A stretch of DNA of 64,000 nt from an uncultured Marinobacterium sp. (GTDB taxonomy: Bacteria; Pseudomonadota; Gammaproteobacteria; Pseudomonadales; Balneatricaceae), in assembly GCA_947501565.1 (NCBI GenBank), contig CANMWJ010000006.1:160269-224268 (forward strand), given 5' to 3'. The notes under the pieces were generated by a model. It saw nothing but the letters and a program-made list of their open reading frames with translations. It was not told where the DNA came from and did no database searches. Positions within the stretch are counted from its first letter, which is position 1. Each line of letters starts with the position of its first letter. A program made the position numbers and the translations under genes. Positions 30,992 to 40,048 of this stretch are shown one piece after another.

Positions 30992-31351
30992 ATGGATCGC
31001 AAAAAAATCGGCACGGACGCCGAACAACGCGCGCTGACACACCTTAAAGCACAGGGGCTCCGACTGGTCACTCAGAACTATCACTGCCGCTTCGGCGAGA
31101 TAGATCTGATCATGCAGGAGCAACAAACCCTCGTTTTTGTCGAGGTGCGCCTCAGGCACAACCCTCACTTTGGGTCTGCAGCCGACAGCGTCACCCCCAC
31201 CAAACAGCGCAAGATTATCATCACCGCCGAGCACTTCCTGAACACCCACCCCAGACTGCAGCTGCACACCTGCCGCTTTGACGTCATCGCGTTTGACGGG
31301 ACAGGAGCACTCTCGTCTCTGCTGTGGTATAAAGACGCCTTCAGAGTTTAA
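30992..31351 (+). CDS. yraN: UPF0102 family protein YraN
   Basis: A 119-residue predicted nuclease-fold protein of the UPF0102 family. Motifs seen are GTDAEQRALTHLKAQG, NYHCRFGEIDLIM and FVEVRLRHNPHFGSA, matching the family E...GEIDLI...VFVEVK pattern of an endonuclease-like core. Here VEVR replaces the usual VEVK. The cellular role is not established. ATG 30992 begins the family-like N-terminus; an upstream in-frame ATG at 30938 lies within lpoA. Confidence 0.92.
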   Translation: MDRKKIGTDAEQRALTHLKAQGLRLVTQNYHCRFGEIDLIMQEQQTLVFVEVRLRHNPHFGSAADSVTPTKQRKIIITAEHFLNTHPRLQLHTCRFDVIAFDGTGALSSLLWYKDAFRV

Positions 31352-31375
31352 GCCGCAGTAACTAAAGGATACAGA

Positions 31376-31969
31376 ATGGAACTTGAGGACCGCATCGTCA
31401 GCCAGTTTCACAATTCGATGGAGGTTAACGCCGTCACCATCGAGCAGTACACCCCAATGATCGCCCATGCGAGCGAACTACTGCTCCACTGCCTGGTGAC
31501 CGACGCAAAAATCCTCACCTGCGGCAACGGTGCATCCGCATCCCTCGCCCAGCATTTCTGCTCCCTACTGCTCAACCGCTTTCGCCAGGAACGCCCTGGT
31601 CTGCCTGCAATCTGCCTGAACGCAGATGCCCACACGCTCAGCGGCATCAGTGAAGACAGTAGCTTCAGCGACGTGTACGCCAAACAGATCCGCGCACTGG
31701 GTCAGCCTGGCGATATTCTGTTGATACTCTCCCCTCACGGCAGAGCCAACAGCATGGTGCAAGCCATCCAGGCAGCACATGACCGGGAGATGACCGTCAT
31801 CGCACTTAGTGGCAACGACGGCGGCGATATGACTGCACTACTGGGACCTGAGGAAGTAGAGATCTGTGTACCGGCGGAAGACCAGATTCTGGTACATGAT
31901 GCTCACCTGCTGGTTCTGCACTCTCTCTGTGATTTGATCGATTTTCAACTCTTTGGAAGTGACCTGTAA
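31376..31969 (+). CDS. diaA: DnaA initiator-associating protein DiaA (SIS domain)
   Basis: A 197-residue SIS-domain protein. Its relatives are DiaA, which binds DnaA and promotes replication initiation in E. coli, and GmhA sedoheptulose-7-phosphate isomerase. The sequence has CGNGASASLAQHFCSLLLNRF, where the usual GNGGSA is CGNGASA, and ILLILSPHGRANSMVQAI. The location between yraN and dolP identifies it as DiaA rather than GmhA. The stop overlaps the next start (TAATG). Confidence 0.9.
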   Translation: MELEDRIVSQFHNSMEVNAVTIEQYTPMIAHASELLLHCLVTDAKILTCGNGASASLAQHFCSLLLNRFRQERPGLPAICLNADAHTLSGISEDSSFSDVYAKQIRALGQPGDILLILSPHGRANSMVQAIQAAHDREMTVIALSGNDGGDMTALLGPEEVEICVPAEDQILVHDAHLLVLHSLCDLIDFQLFGSDL

Positions 31970-32547
31970 TGAAAACGAAGATTCTTCTCTCTACGTTAAT
32001 TTGCACGCTCACCCTGAGCGGCTGCTCCAGCCTGATCAGCGCAAGCCGGGAGGAACCGATTAAGGAAGATCACGGCTCACGCACTGTGGGCGCCTACGTT
32101 GATGACGAACTGATTGAAACCAAGGCAAAGGTAAATCTGCTGGAAGCCCAGGAACGACTGCAGGGCGCAAGTGCTGGTGTAACAAGCTTTAACGGCCTGG
32201 TACTACTGACCGGTCAGGCACCTTCCGATCAGGTGCGCACAGACGTTGAACAGATCGTCAGCCAAATCCGCAAGGTGCGCCGCGTACACAACGAGATTAT
32301 TGTATCCGGCAACACATCATCTCTGGCGACTGCCAATGACGTCTGGCTGACTCTAAAAACCAAATCCCAACTGCTGATCGATGAAAGCGTACCCGGACAT
32401 CGCGTCAAAGTGGTAACAGAGAGCGGCACCGTGTACCTGATGGGATTGGTTACGCCTGAAGAGGCTGACGCAGCGGTCGCTATCGTCAGCCAACAGAGCG
32501 GCGTTCAGAAGATCGTCAAAATCTTCGAATACATTGATCGACGCTAA
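31969..32547 (+). CDS. dolP: Outer-membrane BON-domain lipoprotein DolP (YraP)
   Basis: A 192-residue lipoprotein with signal peptide and lipobox LSGC (Cys near 19), then two BON domains (about 46-115 and 120-190). The second has the SGTVYLMGLVTPEEAD element. E. coli DolP supports outer-membrane integrity and localises to division sites. It starts on the diaA stop codon and is the last gene of the lpoA operon, converging on sspB. Confidence 0.93.
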   Translation: MKTKILLSTLICTLTLSGCSSLISASREEPIKEDHGSRTVGAYVDDELIETKAKVNLLEAQERLQGASAGVTSFNGLVLLTGQAPSDQVRTDVEQIVSQIRKVRRVHNEIIVSGNTSSLATANDVWLTLKTKSQLLIDESVPGHRVKVVTESGTVYLMGLVTPEEADAAVAIVSQQSGVQKIVKIFEYIDRR

Positions 32548-32565
32548 GCACCGACTCCCGCCTGA

Positions 32566-32973
32566 TTATTTCACCACCTTCAACGCCGGGCCTTTACGCT
32601 TCGGCTTAGGTGGTTCTGGCGGCTGTAGATCTTCTGATTCATCTTCGAGATAAAGATCTGCAGCGGGCTCCATCCCAAAGCCCATACCCAGTGCATTTTC
32701 ACGCGCATAGATCGCAATGACCGCACCCAGCGGCACATATACATCCATTGGTACGCCACCAAACCGCGCATTGAAGTAAACAGCATCATCTTCAATAGAA
32801 AACGCACGCACCGCGCCTGGCGCAATATTCAGCACAATCTGGCCATCCTGGACAAACTGCTGCGGTACCGTCACGCCCTTCCATTCGGCGTTAACCGCAA
32901 TATGAGGCGTCAGATCACTGTCCAGCAACCAGTCATACAACGCGCGTAACAGATAAGGTCTGCTTGGTTTCAT
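32566..32973 (-). CDS. sspB: ClpXP specificity-enhancing factor SspB
   Basis: An adaptor that delivers ssrA-tagged proteins to ClpXP. The 135-residue product has the folded substrate-binding domain (RPYLLRALYDWLLDSDLTPHIAVNA; VYFNARFGGVPMDVYVPLGAVIAIYARENALGMGF is the core region, about 69-103), an acidic linker and the C-terminal ClpX-binding tail GPALKVVK, nearly the same as in E. coli. It lies downstream of sspA but is separated from it by a terminator. Confidence 0.95.
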   Translation of the reverse strand: MKPSRPYLLRALYDWLLDSDLTPHIAVNAEWKGVTVPQQFVQDGQIVLNIAPGAVRAFSIEDDAVYFNARFGGVPMDVYVPLGAVIAIYARENALGMGFGMEPAADLYLEDESEDLQPPEPPKPKRKGPALKVVK

Positions 32974-33045
32974 CTTTTCTCCTATTGATCACATCGCCGT
33001 CTTCCGACATCCCTGCCCTCTCGGCATACAGCACATCCTGTGCAC

Positions 33046-33080
33046 AAAAAAAGGGATGAAGTCTCCCCCATCCCTTTTTT
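33046..33080 (-). terminator. Terminator between sspA and sspB
   Basis: AAAAAAAGGGATG and CATCCCTTTTTT pair around a 10-nt loop. The structure is nearly symmetrical and on the - strand ends in seven Ts just 3' of sspA. sspB expression would need read-through or its own promoter. Confidence 0.85.
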
Positions 33081-33095
33081 AACAACTCTGTTCAA

Positions 33096-33728
33096 TCAGT
33101 CGCGCATTTCACGCTCTGCTTCAGACAGACTCGCCTGGAAAGACTCACGCTCAAACAAGCGATTCATGTACTTAACCAGCGGCTTGCACTGCTCTTCCGG
33201 CAGCTCGATACCGAGCATCGGCAGACGCCACAGGACCGGAGCCAGGCAGCAATCAACCAGAGAGAATTCTTCACTCATGAAGAAGTCTTTCTCACCAAAG
33301 ATCGGTGATACTGCAACCAAGCTGTCACGCAGCTCTTTACGCAGACGCTCGCCTTCATCGAAATCTTCCGGATCGGCCAGAATCTGATCGACAAGGTTGC
33401 ACCAATCGCGCTGGATACGATGCATGTACAGACGGCTTTCAGCACGTGCTACCGGGTATACCGGCAACAGCGGCGGATGAGGGAAACGCTCGTCGAGGTA
33501 CTCCATCATCACGTTTGGCTCGTACAGAACCAGATCGCGATCCAGCAGTGTTGGCAGGCTGTTGTAAGGGTTCAATGACGCCAGATCTTCCGGCAGATCA
33601 TTTTCATCGCAGTCGATCACCTCAACCGCAACTCCCTTTTCAGCCAGCACAATACGTACACGATGGCTGTAGTGATCCTCACCATTGGAATAAAAAGTCA
33701 TGGAAGAACGTTTTGCCACTACTCCCAT
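33096..33728 (-). CDS. sspA: Stringent starvation protein A (SspA)
   Basis: A glutathione-transferase-fold protein that binds RNA polymerase and supports starvation and acid responses; it lacks GST activity in characterised members. The 210-residue sequence has [62 protein letters not shown] as the N-terminal thioredoxin-like domain (about 1-90) and a helical C-terminal domain. The start is supported by the MGVVAKRSS leader, comparable to the E. coli protein. Confidence 0.95.
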   Translation of the reverse strand: MGVVAKRSSMTFYSNGEDHYSHRVRIVLAEKGVAVEVIDCDENDLPEDLASLNPYNSLPTLLDRDLVLYEPNVMMEYLDERFPHPPLLPVYPVARAESRLYMHRIQRDWCNLVDQILADPEDFDEGERLRKELRDSLVAVSPIFGEKDFFMSEEFSLVDCCLAPVLWRLPMLGIELPEEQCKPLVKYMNRLFERESFQASLSEAEREMRD

Positions 33729-33820
33729 CTATCGCTCCTATCGAAATAGCTGATTCTATAAACAGATGCGCGGCCCTGACGGACCGCGCAGTGAAGTGGG
33801 ACTATTGTACCACAGAGTTC

Positions 33821-34582
33821 TTAGTGAACGTCGCGCCAGTACTCTTTCTTCAGCGCAAATGCGAAGAAGAAGAAGATGAACAGGAAGATCAGCGCATACG
33901 TACCGATGCGGATAGAGTCCTGTTTGTACGGTTCGCCCACGTAAGCCAGGAAGTTGGTCAGGTCGTACATCGCCTTATCAAACTCCGCTGGGGACATTTC
34001 ACCCTCTTTAACAACGGTAATACAGCTGTTCATGCTCTTACCAGTCAGAGGATCAATCTTGCCGTGTGCAGCAGCCAGCTCTTCAGGAGTACAGTTGTTA
34101 ACCTTCACACCTTCCAGATGCTCCAGCACGTTTGGCATACCAACGTCTTTGAAGACAACGTTGTTCACACCGTACGGACGGGACTCATCTTTGTAGAAGC
34201 TACGCAGGTAAGTGTAAACCCAGTCTGGACCACGCAGACGTGTTTCCAGAGACAGATCAGGTGGCGGGTTACCGAACCAGTTACCTGCGTCTGCTGGAGA
34301 CATAGCGATAGTCATCTGCTCACCAACCTTCTGGTCACCGAAGATCAGGTGCTCTTCAACCAGCTCGTTTGGCATACCCAGATCAACTGCAGCACGCTCG
34401 AAACGCTGGTATTTAAGAGAGTGACAACCCATGCAGTTGTTCACGAAGATCTGCATACCACGCTGCAGAGACGGTTGGTTAGTTGGATCAACTTCAATGT
34501 GATCCAGCTGCGCTTTACTACCAGCTGCACTAGCAGCCAGTGGCAGTACAGCCATTACGATAGCAACAAGAAACTTTTTCAT
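33821..34582 (-). CDS. petC: Cytochrome c1 of the bc1 complex
   Basis: Haem c subunit of ubiquinol-cytochrome c reductase, exposed to the periplasm. It has 253 residues with an N-terminal signal sequence (KKFLVAIVMAVLPLAASA), the haem-binding motif NNCMGCHSLKYQRF near 51, a distal methionine candidate in the QMTIAMSP region, and a C-terminal membrane anchor (GTYALIFLFIFFFFAFALKKEYW). The ATG overlaps the petB stop by one base. Confidence 0.96.
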   Translation of the reverse strand: MKKFLVAIVMAVLPLAASAAGSKAQLDHIEVDPTNQPSLQRGMQIFVNNCMGCHSLKYQRFERAAVDLGMPNELVEEHLIFGDQKVGEQMTIAMSPADAGNWFGNPPPDLSLETRLRGPDWVYTYLRSFYKDESRPYGVNNVVFKDVGMPNVLEHLEGVKVNNCTPEELAAAHGKIDPLTGKSMNSCITVVKEGEMSPAEFDKAMYDLTNFLAYVGEPYKQDSIRIGTYALIFLFIFFFFAFALKKEYWRDVH

Positions 34583-35829
34583 TAGCCTGTAACCCTCTCC
34601 GGTACCGGTTTAGTGCTTTCCATCTTGGTGTAGAAAGGCATCAGGAAGAAGTACGCAAAGTACAGTGCAGTACAGATCTGAGCAATCAGAGTACGGACTG
34701 GAGTGGAAGAAACCACACCCAGGTAACCCAGGATTACGAAGGATACGCAGAAGATCACCAGCGCGATTTTGCTCAGCATACCTTTGTAACGGATGGATTT
34801 AACCGGGCTACGATCCAGCCATGGCAGTACAAACAGGATTGCAATCGCACCACCCATTACAACTACACCTGGGAACTGGGAACCAGCGATTGGTGGAATT
34901 GCACGCAGCATTGCGTAGAACGGAGTGAAGTACCAAACCGGTGCAATGTGCTCAGGGGTTTTCAGCGAGTTAGCAGGCTCGAAGTTAGGCGCCTCGATAA
35001 AGTAACCGCCACCTTCTGGGAAGAAGAAGATTACCGCACAGAAGATAAACAGGAATACCACAACACCTACGATATCTTTAACAGAGTAGTAAGGGTGGAA
35101 TGGGATACCGTCCAGAGGAACGCCGTTTTCGTCTTTCTTCTCTTTGATTTCAACACCGTCTGGGTTGTTAGAACCCACTTCGTGCAGCGCGATGATGTGC
35201 AGTACAACCAGCGCCAGCAGAACGATCGGCAGTGCGATTACGTGTAGAGAGAAGAAACGGTTCAGAGTGATGCCGGAGATCAGGTAGTCACCACGAATCC
35301 ACAGTGCCAGATCTTCACCGATCACAGGTACCGCAGAGAACAGGGATACAATTACCTGCGCACCCCAGTAAGACATCTGACCCCATGGCAGCAGGTAACC
35401 GAAGAATGCTTCAGCCATCAGCGCCAGGTAGATAGTCATACCGAAGATCCACACCAGCTCACGTGGTTTACGGTAAGAACCGTACATCATGCCGCGCAGC
35501 ATGTGCAGGTAAACAACAACGAAGAACGCAGATGCACCGGTGGAGTGCATGTAACGCAGAATCCACCCATATTCGACATCTCGCATGATGTACTCAACAG
35601 AGTCGAATGCACCTTCTGCGGTAGGAACATAGTTCATGGTCAGCCAGATACCGGTCAGGATCTGGTTAACCAGCACCAACAGTGCCAGAGAGCCAAAGAA
35701 GTACCAGAAGTTAAAGTTCTTCGGCGCGTAGTATTTAGACAGGTGATCTTCCCACATTGCTGTAGCTGGGAAACGATCATCAATCCAACCCATCAGACCT
35801 GGGTTTCCTTTATTGCGGTAGCCAGCCAT
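34582..35829 (-). CDS. petB: Cytochrome b of the bc1 complex
   Basis: The quinol-oxidising membrane subunit binding haems bL and bH. A single 415-residue polypeptide, as usual in proteobacteria, has haem-ligand histidines in RYMHSTGASAFF / VVYLHMLRGM and FFSLHVIALP / LVVLHIIALHEVG. The conserved WGQMSYWGAQV segment and the Qo-site PEWY-like motif are both seen, the latter as APVWYFTP here. It overlaps petA and petC by one base each. Confidence 0.97.
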   Translation of the reverse strand: MAGYRNKGNPGLMGWIDDRFPATAMWEDHLSKYYAPKNFNFWYFFGSLALLVLVNQILTGIWLTMNYVPTAEGAFDSVEYIMRDVEYGWILRYMHSTGASAFFVVVYLHMLRGMMYGSYRKPRELVWIFGMTIYLALMAEAFFGYLLPWGQMSYWGAQVIVSLFSAVPVIGEDLALWIRGDYLISGITLNRFFSLHVIALPIVLLALVVLHIIALHEVGSNNPDGVEIKEKKDENGVPLDGIPFHPYYSVKDIVGVVVFLFIFCAVIFFFPEGGGYFIEAPNFEPANSLKTPEHIAPVWYFTPFYAMLRAIPPIAGSQFPGVVVMGGAIAILFVLPWLDRSPVKSIRYKGMLSKIALVIFCVSFVILGYLGVVSSTPVRTLIAQICTALYFAYFFLMPFYTKMESTKPVPERVTG

Positions 35830-36425
35830 TATGCAGTCTCCTGATCTACACCAACGATAATCACATCATCGCTCTCATAGAAATGAGGCGGGATTACCAG
35901 GTTACTTGGAGCCGGGGAGCCATTCATTACACGGCCGGACAGGTCAAAGCGGGAACCGTGACAAGGGCAGTAGTAACCACCCACCCACTCAGCGCCCAGA
36001 TCTTCTGGTGCCAGCTCAGGACGGTAGGTTGGAGAACAACCCAGGTGAGTACAGATACCCACCAGCACCGCGATATCATCACGCAGTGCGCGTGCAGGTG
36101 TTTTTGGAATGTATGCAGGCTGCTGAGCTGCGTTATCAGAATTAGGATCCTGAAGGTCGCTCAGTTTTGCCAGATTTTCCAACGCTTCTGGTCCACGACG
36201 AACGATCCAGACTGGCTTACCACGCCATTTCACGACCGTCTGCTGACCAGGCTCAAGCTTGCTTACGTCCACCTTCACAGGTGCACCAGCGGTCTTAGCC
36301 TTGGCACTCGGATTCCAAGAAGCTACGAATGGGACAGCCGCTCCTACAGCACCAACCGCACCAACTGCGGATGTAGCACCGATAAGGAGGCGACGCCGAC
36401 CCTTATTCACGCCGTCATTGCTCAT
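35829..36425 (-). CDS. petA: Rieske iron-sulfur subunit of the bc1 complex
   Basis: Carries the 2Fe-2S cluster that passes electrons from ubiquinol to cytochrome c1. The 198-residue product has a twin-arginine-like N-terminus (KGRRRLLIGATSAVG) followed by the membrane helix and the cluster-binding boxes CTHLGC and CPCHGSRFD. It is the first gene of petABC. Proper export would need Tat, as for other Rieske proteins. Confidence 0.96.
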   Translation of the reverse strand: MSNDGVNKGRRRLLIGATSAVGAVGAVGAAVPFVASWNPSAKAKTAGAPVKVDVSKLEPGQQTVVKWRGKPVWIVRRGPEALENLAKLSDLQDPNSDNAAQQPAYIPKTPARALRDDIAVLVGICTHLGCSPTYRPELAPEDLGAEWVGGYYCPCHGSRFDLSGRVMNGSPAPSNLVIPPHFYESDDVIIVGVDQETA

Positions 36426-36630
36426 TTAAGATGTTCTCCCCTACTCGACCTCAAGTATTTTGCAGGTGCAAAAACCATTGGCCGCTAAGTATAAAAAGCC
36501 ACGGAAACATGGATTCTAAAAATGGCCAAGATATTAATGAAATTACCCCTTTCTTACAAGGTGAATTAGCCTTGCGCCGCCAAAATTAGATTAAAGTATT
36601 GACCTGAACACAGGCCTGAAAAACAGGCAC

Positions 36631-36668
36631 AAAAAAACGCCTGATCCCAAGGGATACAGGCGTTTTTT
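36631..36668 (-). terminator. Terminator after rpsI
   Basis: AAAAAAACGCCTG and CAGGCGTTTTTT pair around a 13-nt loop. On the - strand it ends in seven Ts, 33 nt beyond the S9 gene. It separates rplM-rpsI from petABC. Confidence 0.9.
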
Positions 36669-36700
36669 GTATATCGCGCTGCAATAAGCAGCGCAGCGAA

Positions 36701-37090
36701 TTAACGCTTGGAGAACTGTGGCTTCTTACGTGCTTTACGCAGACCCACTTTCTTACGTTCAACCATACGAGCGTCACGAGTAACGTAACCAGCTTCACGC
36801 AGAGCTGGACGCAGAGTCTCGTCGTAATCCATCAGCGCACGAGTGATACCGTGACGGATCGCACCCGCCTGACCGTTACCACCACCGCCTTTTACGGTTA
36901 CGTATACGTCGAACTTCTCAACAGTCTCGGTCAGCTCCAGTGGCTGACGCACGATCATGCGAGCAGTTTCACGACCGAAGTAATCTTCCAGGGTACGGTC
37001 GTTGATAGTGATCTTACCAGTGCCCGGACGCAGGAAAACACGAGCAGTGGAGGTTTTACGACGGCCAGTGCCGTAGTTCTGAGTAGACAT
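36701..37090 (-). CDS. rpsI: 30S ribosomal protein S9
   Basis: A 129-residue small-subunit protein whose basic C-terminal tail (RKKPQFSKR) reaches the P-site tRNA anticodon. It has the conserved [18 protein letters not shown] start and [19 protein letters not shown] core. It lies 13 nt after rplM in the conserved rplM-rpsI operon. Confidence 0.98.
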   Translation of the reverse strand: MSTQNYGTGRRKTSTARVFLRPGTGKITINDRTLEDYFGRETARMIVRQPLELTETVEKFDVYVTVKGGGGNGQAGAIRHGITRALMDYDETLRPALREAGYVTRDARMVERKKVGLRKARKKPQFSKR

Positions 37091-37103
37091 AGTGACCTTC
37101 CCC

Positions 37104-37532
37104 TTAAACGTTCAGTTCTTTAGGCTGCTGAGCCTGGTGCGGATGTTCGGAGCCAGCGTACACTTTCAGTTTGGTGTACATAGCACGACCCAGCGGACCT
37201 TTTGGCAGCATGCCTTTAACAGCCAGCTCAATAGTGCGCTCAGGGTAGGTTTCGATCATTTTCTGGAAAGAAGCTTCTTTCAGGCCACCTGGGTAACCAG
37301 TGTGACGGTAGTACATTTTGTCCGCACGCTTGTTACCAGTAACGTTTACTTTCTCAGCGTTGATAACAACGATGTAGTCACCGGTGTCAACGTGAGGAGT
37401 GTATTCAGCCTTGTGCTTGCCGCGCAGACGACGAGCGATTTCAGTAGCCATACGACCCAGAGTTTTACCCTCTGCGTCAATTACAAACCAGTCGCGTTTT
37501 ACTTCGGCTGGCTTAGCAACGAAAGTTTTCAT
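37104..37532 (-). CDS. rplM: 50S ribosomal protein L13
   Basis: A 142-residue large-subunit protein that binds 23S rRNA early in assembly. It shows [27 protein letters not shown] and [20 protein letters not shown]. It is the first gene of the rplM-rpsI operon, with a 5' leader of about 130 nt that contains two hairpins. Confidence 0.98.
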   Translation of the reverse strand: MKTFVAKPAEVKRDWFVIDAEGKTLGRMATEIARRLRGKHKAEYTPHVDTGDYIVVINAEKVNVTGNKRADKMYYRHTGYPGGLKEASFQKMIETYPERTIELAVKGMLPKGPLGRAMYTKLKVYAGSEHPHQAQQPKELNV

Positions 37533-37616
37533 TGATATTTCGCCTTTACTTAATTTAGGGCTAGCTGCAAAACAGAGATAACAGGGTTTTGCGACCGACC
37601 TAACTTATAATTATTG

Positions 37617-37666
37617 GTTGTTTTCAGCATGCTAAAAACAACAACGACCTTCCCCGAAATGGAAGG
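37617..37666 (-). promoter_or_regulatory. Structured 5' leader of rplM-rpsI (two hairpins)
   Basis: Between the predicted promoter and rplM lie two inverted repeats. The first pairs GTTGTTTTTAGCA with TGCTGAAAACAAC (37617-37642, one mismatch). The second pairs CCTTCC with GGAAGG (37649-37666). In E. coli the rplM-rpsI mRNA is autoregulated by L13 through its leader. That these hairpins are the operator here is inference. Confidence 0.5.
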
Positions 37667-37673
37667 AGCGCGA

Positions 37674-37702
37674 ATTATAGATAAGTCGCGCTCCGATTTC
37701 GA
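37674..37702 (-). promoter_or_regulatory. Predicted sigma70 promoter of rplM-rpsI
   Basis: On the - strand TCGAAA is 17 nt from a perfect TATAAT (37679-37674). A GC-rich stretch follows the -10 box (TCGCGCTCC), like the discriminator of stringently controlled ribosomal promoters. Confidence 0.65.
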
Positions 37703-37744
37703 GTAGTTTTTACACAAATTTCAGACTTTTGTTGCAGACCCGAT

Positions 37745-38854
37745 TCAGGCGCGGTGTTCGCGTGCCAGGTACTCGTGGGACTGCATCTCCAGCAGGCGGC
37801 TCTGGGTACGTTCGATCTCGAACTCCAGGCGCCCTTCTGAATAGATTTCATGGATCGGCTTCTCGGCGGAGAGAATCAGTTTCACCCCGCTGTCGTAGAA
37901 TTCGTCCACCATGTTGATAAAGCGGCGGGCGGAATCGTCGTTGGAACGACCCAGCTGAGGTACGTCGCTGACCAGCACCGCGTGGAAGATTTTCGCCAGC
38001 TCGATGTAATCGTTCTGGGATCGAGGTCCTTCACACAGCTCTTTGAAGTCAAACCAGACAACATCTTCACAGCAGAGTCGGGACTGAATACCGCGACCAT
38101 TTACTTCGATCACTTCGCGCTCGACCAGCTCTTCCAGATCCGGCGCCAGGCTACGGAAGCTGGTATTAAGACTCAGGTCCGCCTGATCATCCAGAGGACA
38201 GTGATACAGTTCAGCCTGCTCCAATGCACGCAGACGGTAATCAACACCACCGTCGACGTTCAGGACTTCAGTGTGCTGATTCAGCAGAGCAATAGCCGGC
38301 AGGAAACGTCCGCGCTGCAGACCATCCTTGTAGAGACCATCCGGTACGATGTTGGAGGTCGCCACCAGGGATACACCGTTGGCAAACAGCTGTTCCAGCA
38401 GACCCGCCAGGATCATGGCATCGGTAATATCGGAAACAAAGAACTCGTCGAAGCAGATAACGCGTGCCTCTTCAGAGTACTTCTTACCGATCACCACCAG
38501 CGGGTTCGGCGTACCATCCAGCTCTTTCAGCTCTTTGTGGACACGCTGCATAAAGCGGTGGAAGTGGGTACGCATCTTCTGCTCGAACGGCAGACTGTCG
38601 TAGAAGGTATCCATCAGGTAAGTTTTACCGCGACCTACGCCGCCCCAGAAATAAAGCCCTTTCACCGGCTCTACTTTCTCTTTCTTAAACTTACCGGACA
38701 AACGCTGCATCAGGCCTTTCTTTGGCTGTTGCTGCTGCGCAGCAATCAGATCATCGTAAAGACGCTGCAGATTTTTTACCGCCATCTCCTGCGCTGCATC
38801 GTAGGAAAAGTCGTCCCGCTCCAGGTCCTTTTTATAACGCTCTAAAGGAGTCAT
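37745..38854 (-). CDS. zapE: Cell division AFG1-like ATPase ZapE
   Basis: A 369-residue AAA-type ATPase of the AFG1/ZapE family; E. coli ZapE acts on the Z ring under stress. Walker A is GGVGRGKTYLMD (near 73-84), Walker B ICFDEFFVSDI, sensor region LVATSNIVPDGLYKDGLQRGRFLPAI. The sequence begins MTPLERYKKDLERDDFSYD, typical of the family. It lies next to rplM-rpsI on the same strand, as in many gammaproteobacteria. Confidence 0.94.
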   Translation of the reverse strand: MTPLERYKKDLERDDFSYDAAQEMAVKNLQRLYDDLIAAQQQQPKKGLMQRLSGKFKKEKVEPVKGLYFWGGVGRGKTYLMDTFYDSLPFEQKMRTHFHRFMQRVHKELKELDGTPNPLVVIGKKYSEEARVICFDEFFVSDITDAMILAGLLEQLFANGVSLVATSNIVPDGLYKDGLQRGRFLPAIALLNQHTEVLNVDGGVDYRLRALEQAELYHCPLDDQADLSLNTSFRSLAPDLEELVEREVIEVNGRGIQSRLCCEDVVWFDFKELCEGPRSQNDYIELAKIFHAVLVSDVPQLGRSNDDSARRFINMVDEFYDSGVKLILSAEKPIHEIYSEGRLEFEIERTQSRLLEMQSHEYLAREHRA

Positions 38855-38960
38855 CGCCGCCGTATCGCTTTCTAAAATTGGTTGTCTATTAAACAGGGGC
38901 GCACTTTACCTATCTGGAACCTATTTAGCAAATGCAACAAAAGACTATATGAACGTTCGA

Positions 38961-39674
38961 TTACAAACCCAACAGGGCGATCAATGGCGGCAACATAAAG
39001 GCGGTAAAGGTACCTGTCATCCCCATGGCAAGGCCTCCAAAGGCACCGGCAAGCGCTCCATATTCGAACGCATACGCCGTTCCCATCGCATGCGCAGCCA
39101 CGCCGAGAGAGAAACCACGGATCGCCGGATCATCCACACGCAGCACCTTACAGACGAAGGGCGACATCAGACAGCCCAGAGCACCGGTAATCAGCACCAG
39201 TCCTGCCGTCAGTGACGGATAACCACCGATTTTATCCGCAATACCGATCGCAATAGGCGTAGTCACCGATTTAGGTGCCAGCGACAGAAGTGTTTGCATC
39301 GACAGATCCAGCCACACTCCCACGGCAATAGCGGTCAACGCAGCGACGATCGCCCCCGTGGTACAGGCGACGAGCAGTGGCAGCAGCATGGAACGCACCC
39401 GCGCCAGGTTGTCATAGAGCGGGACGGCCAGGGCGACAACTGCGGGCCCCAAAAGAAAGTGGATAAAACGCGCCCCTTCCTTGTAGGTGTCATATTCGGT
39501 ACCGGTCAGCTTCAACAGCCCGATAATCAGCAGCAATCCCACCACAACGGGATGCAGCAACGGTGTGCGCCCGGCCAGACGATTAATCCATGAGGCGATA
39601 AGAAACGCCACTACAGTGACGATAATCCACAACAGTGGTTCAGTCTGATAGGTCTGCCATATCTCTGCGATCAT
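38961..39674 (-). CDS. LrgB-family membrane protein
   Basis: A 237-residue LrgB/CidB (YohK-type) protein with about seven or eight membrane segments and the conserved LGPAVVALAVPLYDN, LAPKSVTTPIAIGIADKIGG and AAHAMGTAYAF motifs. LrgAB-type pairs are linked to murein hydrolase control in staphylococci and to glycolate or pyruvate transport in other organisms. Which applies here is not known. ATG 39674 overlaps the lrgA-like stop by 4 nt. A longer frame to 39791 runs through lrgA and is rejected. Confidence 0.9.
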   Translation of the reverse strand: MIAEIWQTYQTEPLLWIIVTVVAFLIASWINRLAGRTPLLHPVVVGLLLIIGLLKLTGTEYDTYKEGARFIHFLLGPAVVALAVPLYDNLARVRSMLLPLLVACTTGAIVAALTAIAVGVWLDLSMQTLLSLAPKSVTTPIAIGIADKIGGYPSLTAGLVLITGALGCLMSPFVCKVLRVDDPAIRGFSLGVAAHAMGTAYAFEYGALAGAFGGLAMGMTGTFTAFMLPPLIALLGL

Positions 39675-40036
39675 TCCCTGTCTCCATCCGCCTGGGATAC
39701 TGACGACTGACTCATCCACTTCAACAGCAGCGTCACCAGTACCAGCGTGACAAAGGTGCTGACCACCAGCGCCGCCAGAATGACCGGCCACTCAGAAACG
39801 ATCAGCTCATAGTGCACCATCAGACCAACACCTGCCGGCACCAGTAACAATGGCAGAATACTCAGTAACCCCTGGGCACTTGTTCGCACACCTTCCGGTA
39901 CATTGCCGCGCACAATCAGGCCAACGAGTAGCAACACCATGCCAACCACGGCGCCCGGAACCGGGACATCCAGAGAAAAAACGATCAACTCACCGATGAG
40001 CTGACACAGGAGAAGAATCAAAAAGCCGTTTACCAT
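39671..40036 (-). CDS. CidA/LrgA-family holin-like membrane protein
   Basis: A 121-residue hydrophobic protein with four membrane segments and the family segment LCQLIGELIVFSLDVPVPGAVVGMVLLL. It is the natural partner of the LrgB-like gene, with which it overlaps by 4 nt. It starts 12 nt after the TMEM165-type gene, so all three may be co-transcribed. Confidence 0.9.
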   Translation of the reverse strand: MVNGFLILLLCQLIGELIVFSLDVPVPGAVVGMVLLLVGLIVRGNVPEGVRTSAQGLLSILPLLLVPAGVGLMVHYELIVSEWPVILAALVVSTFVTLVLVTLLLKWMSQSSVSQADGDRE

Positions 40037-40048
40037 CAGCCAACTCCC

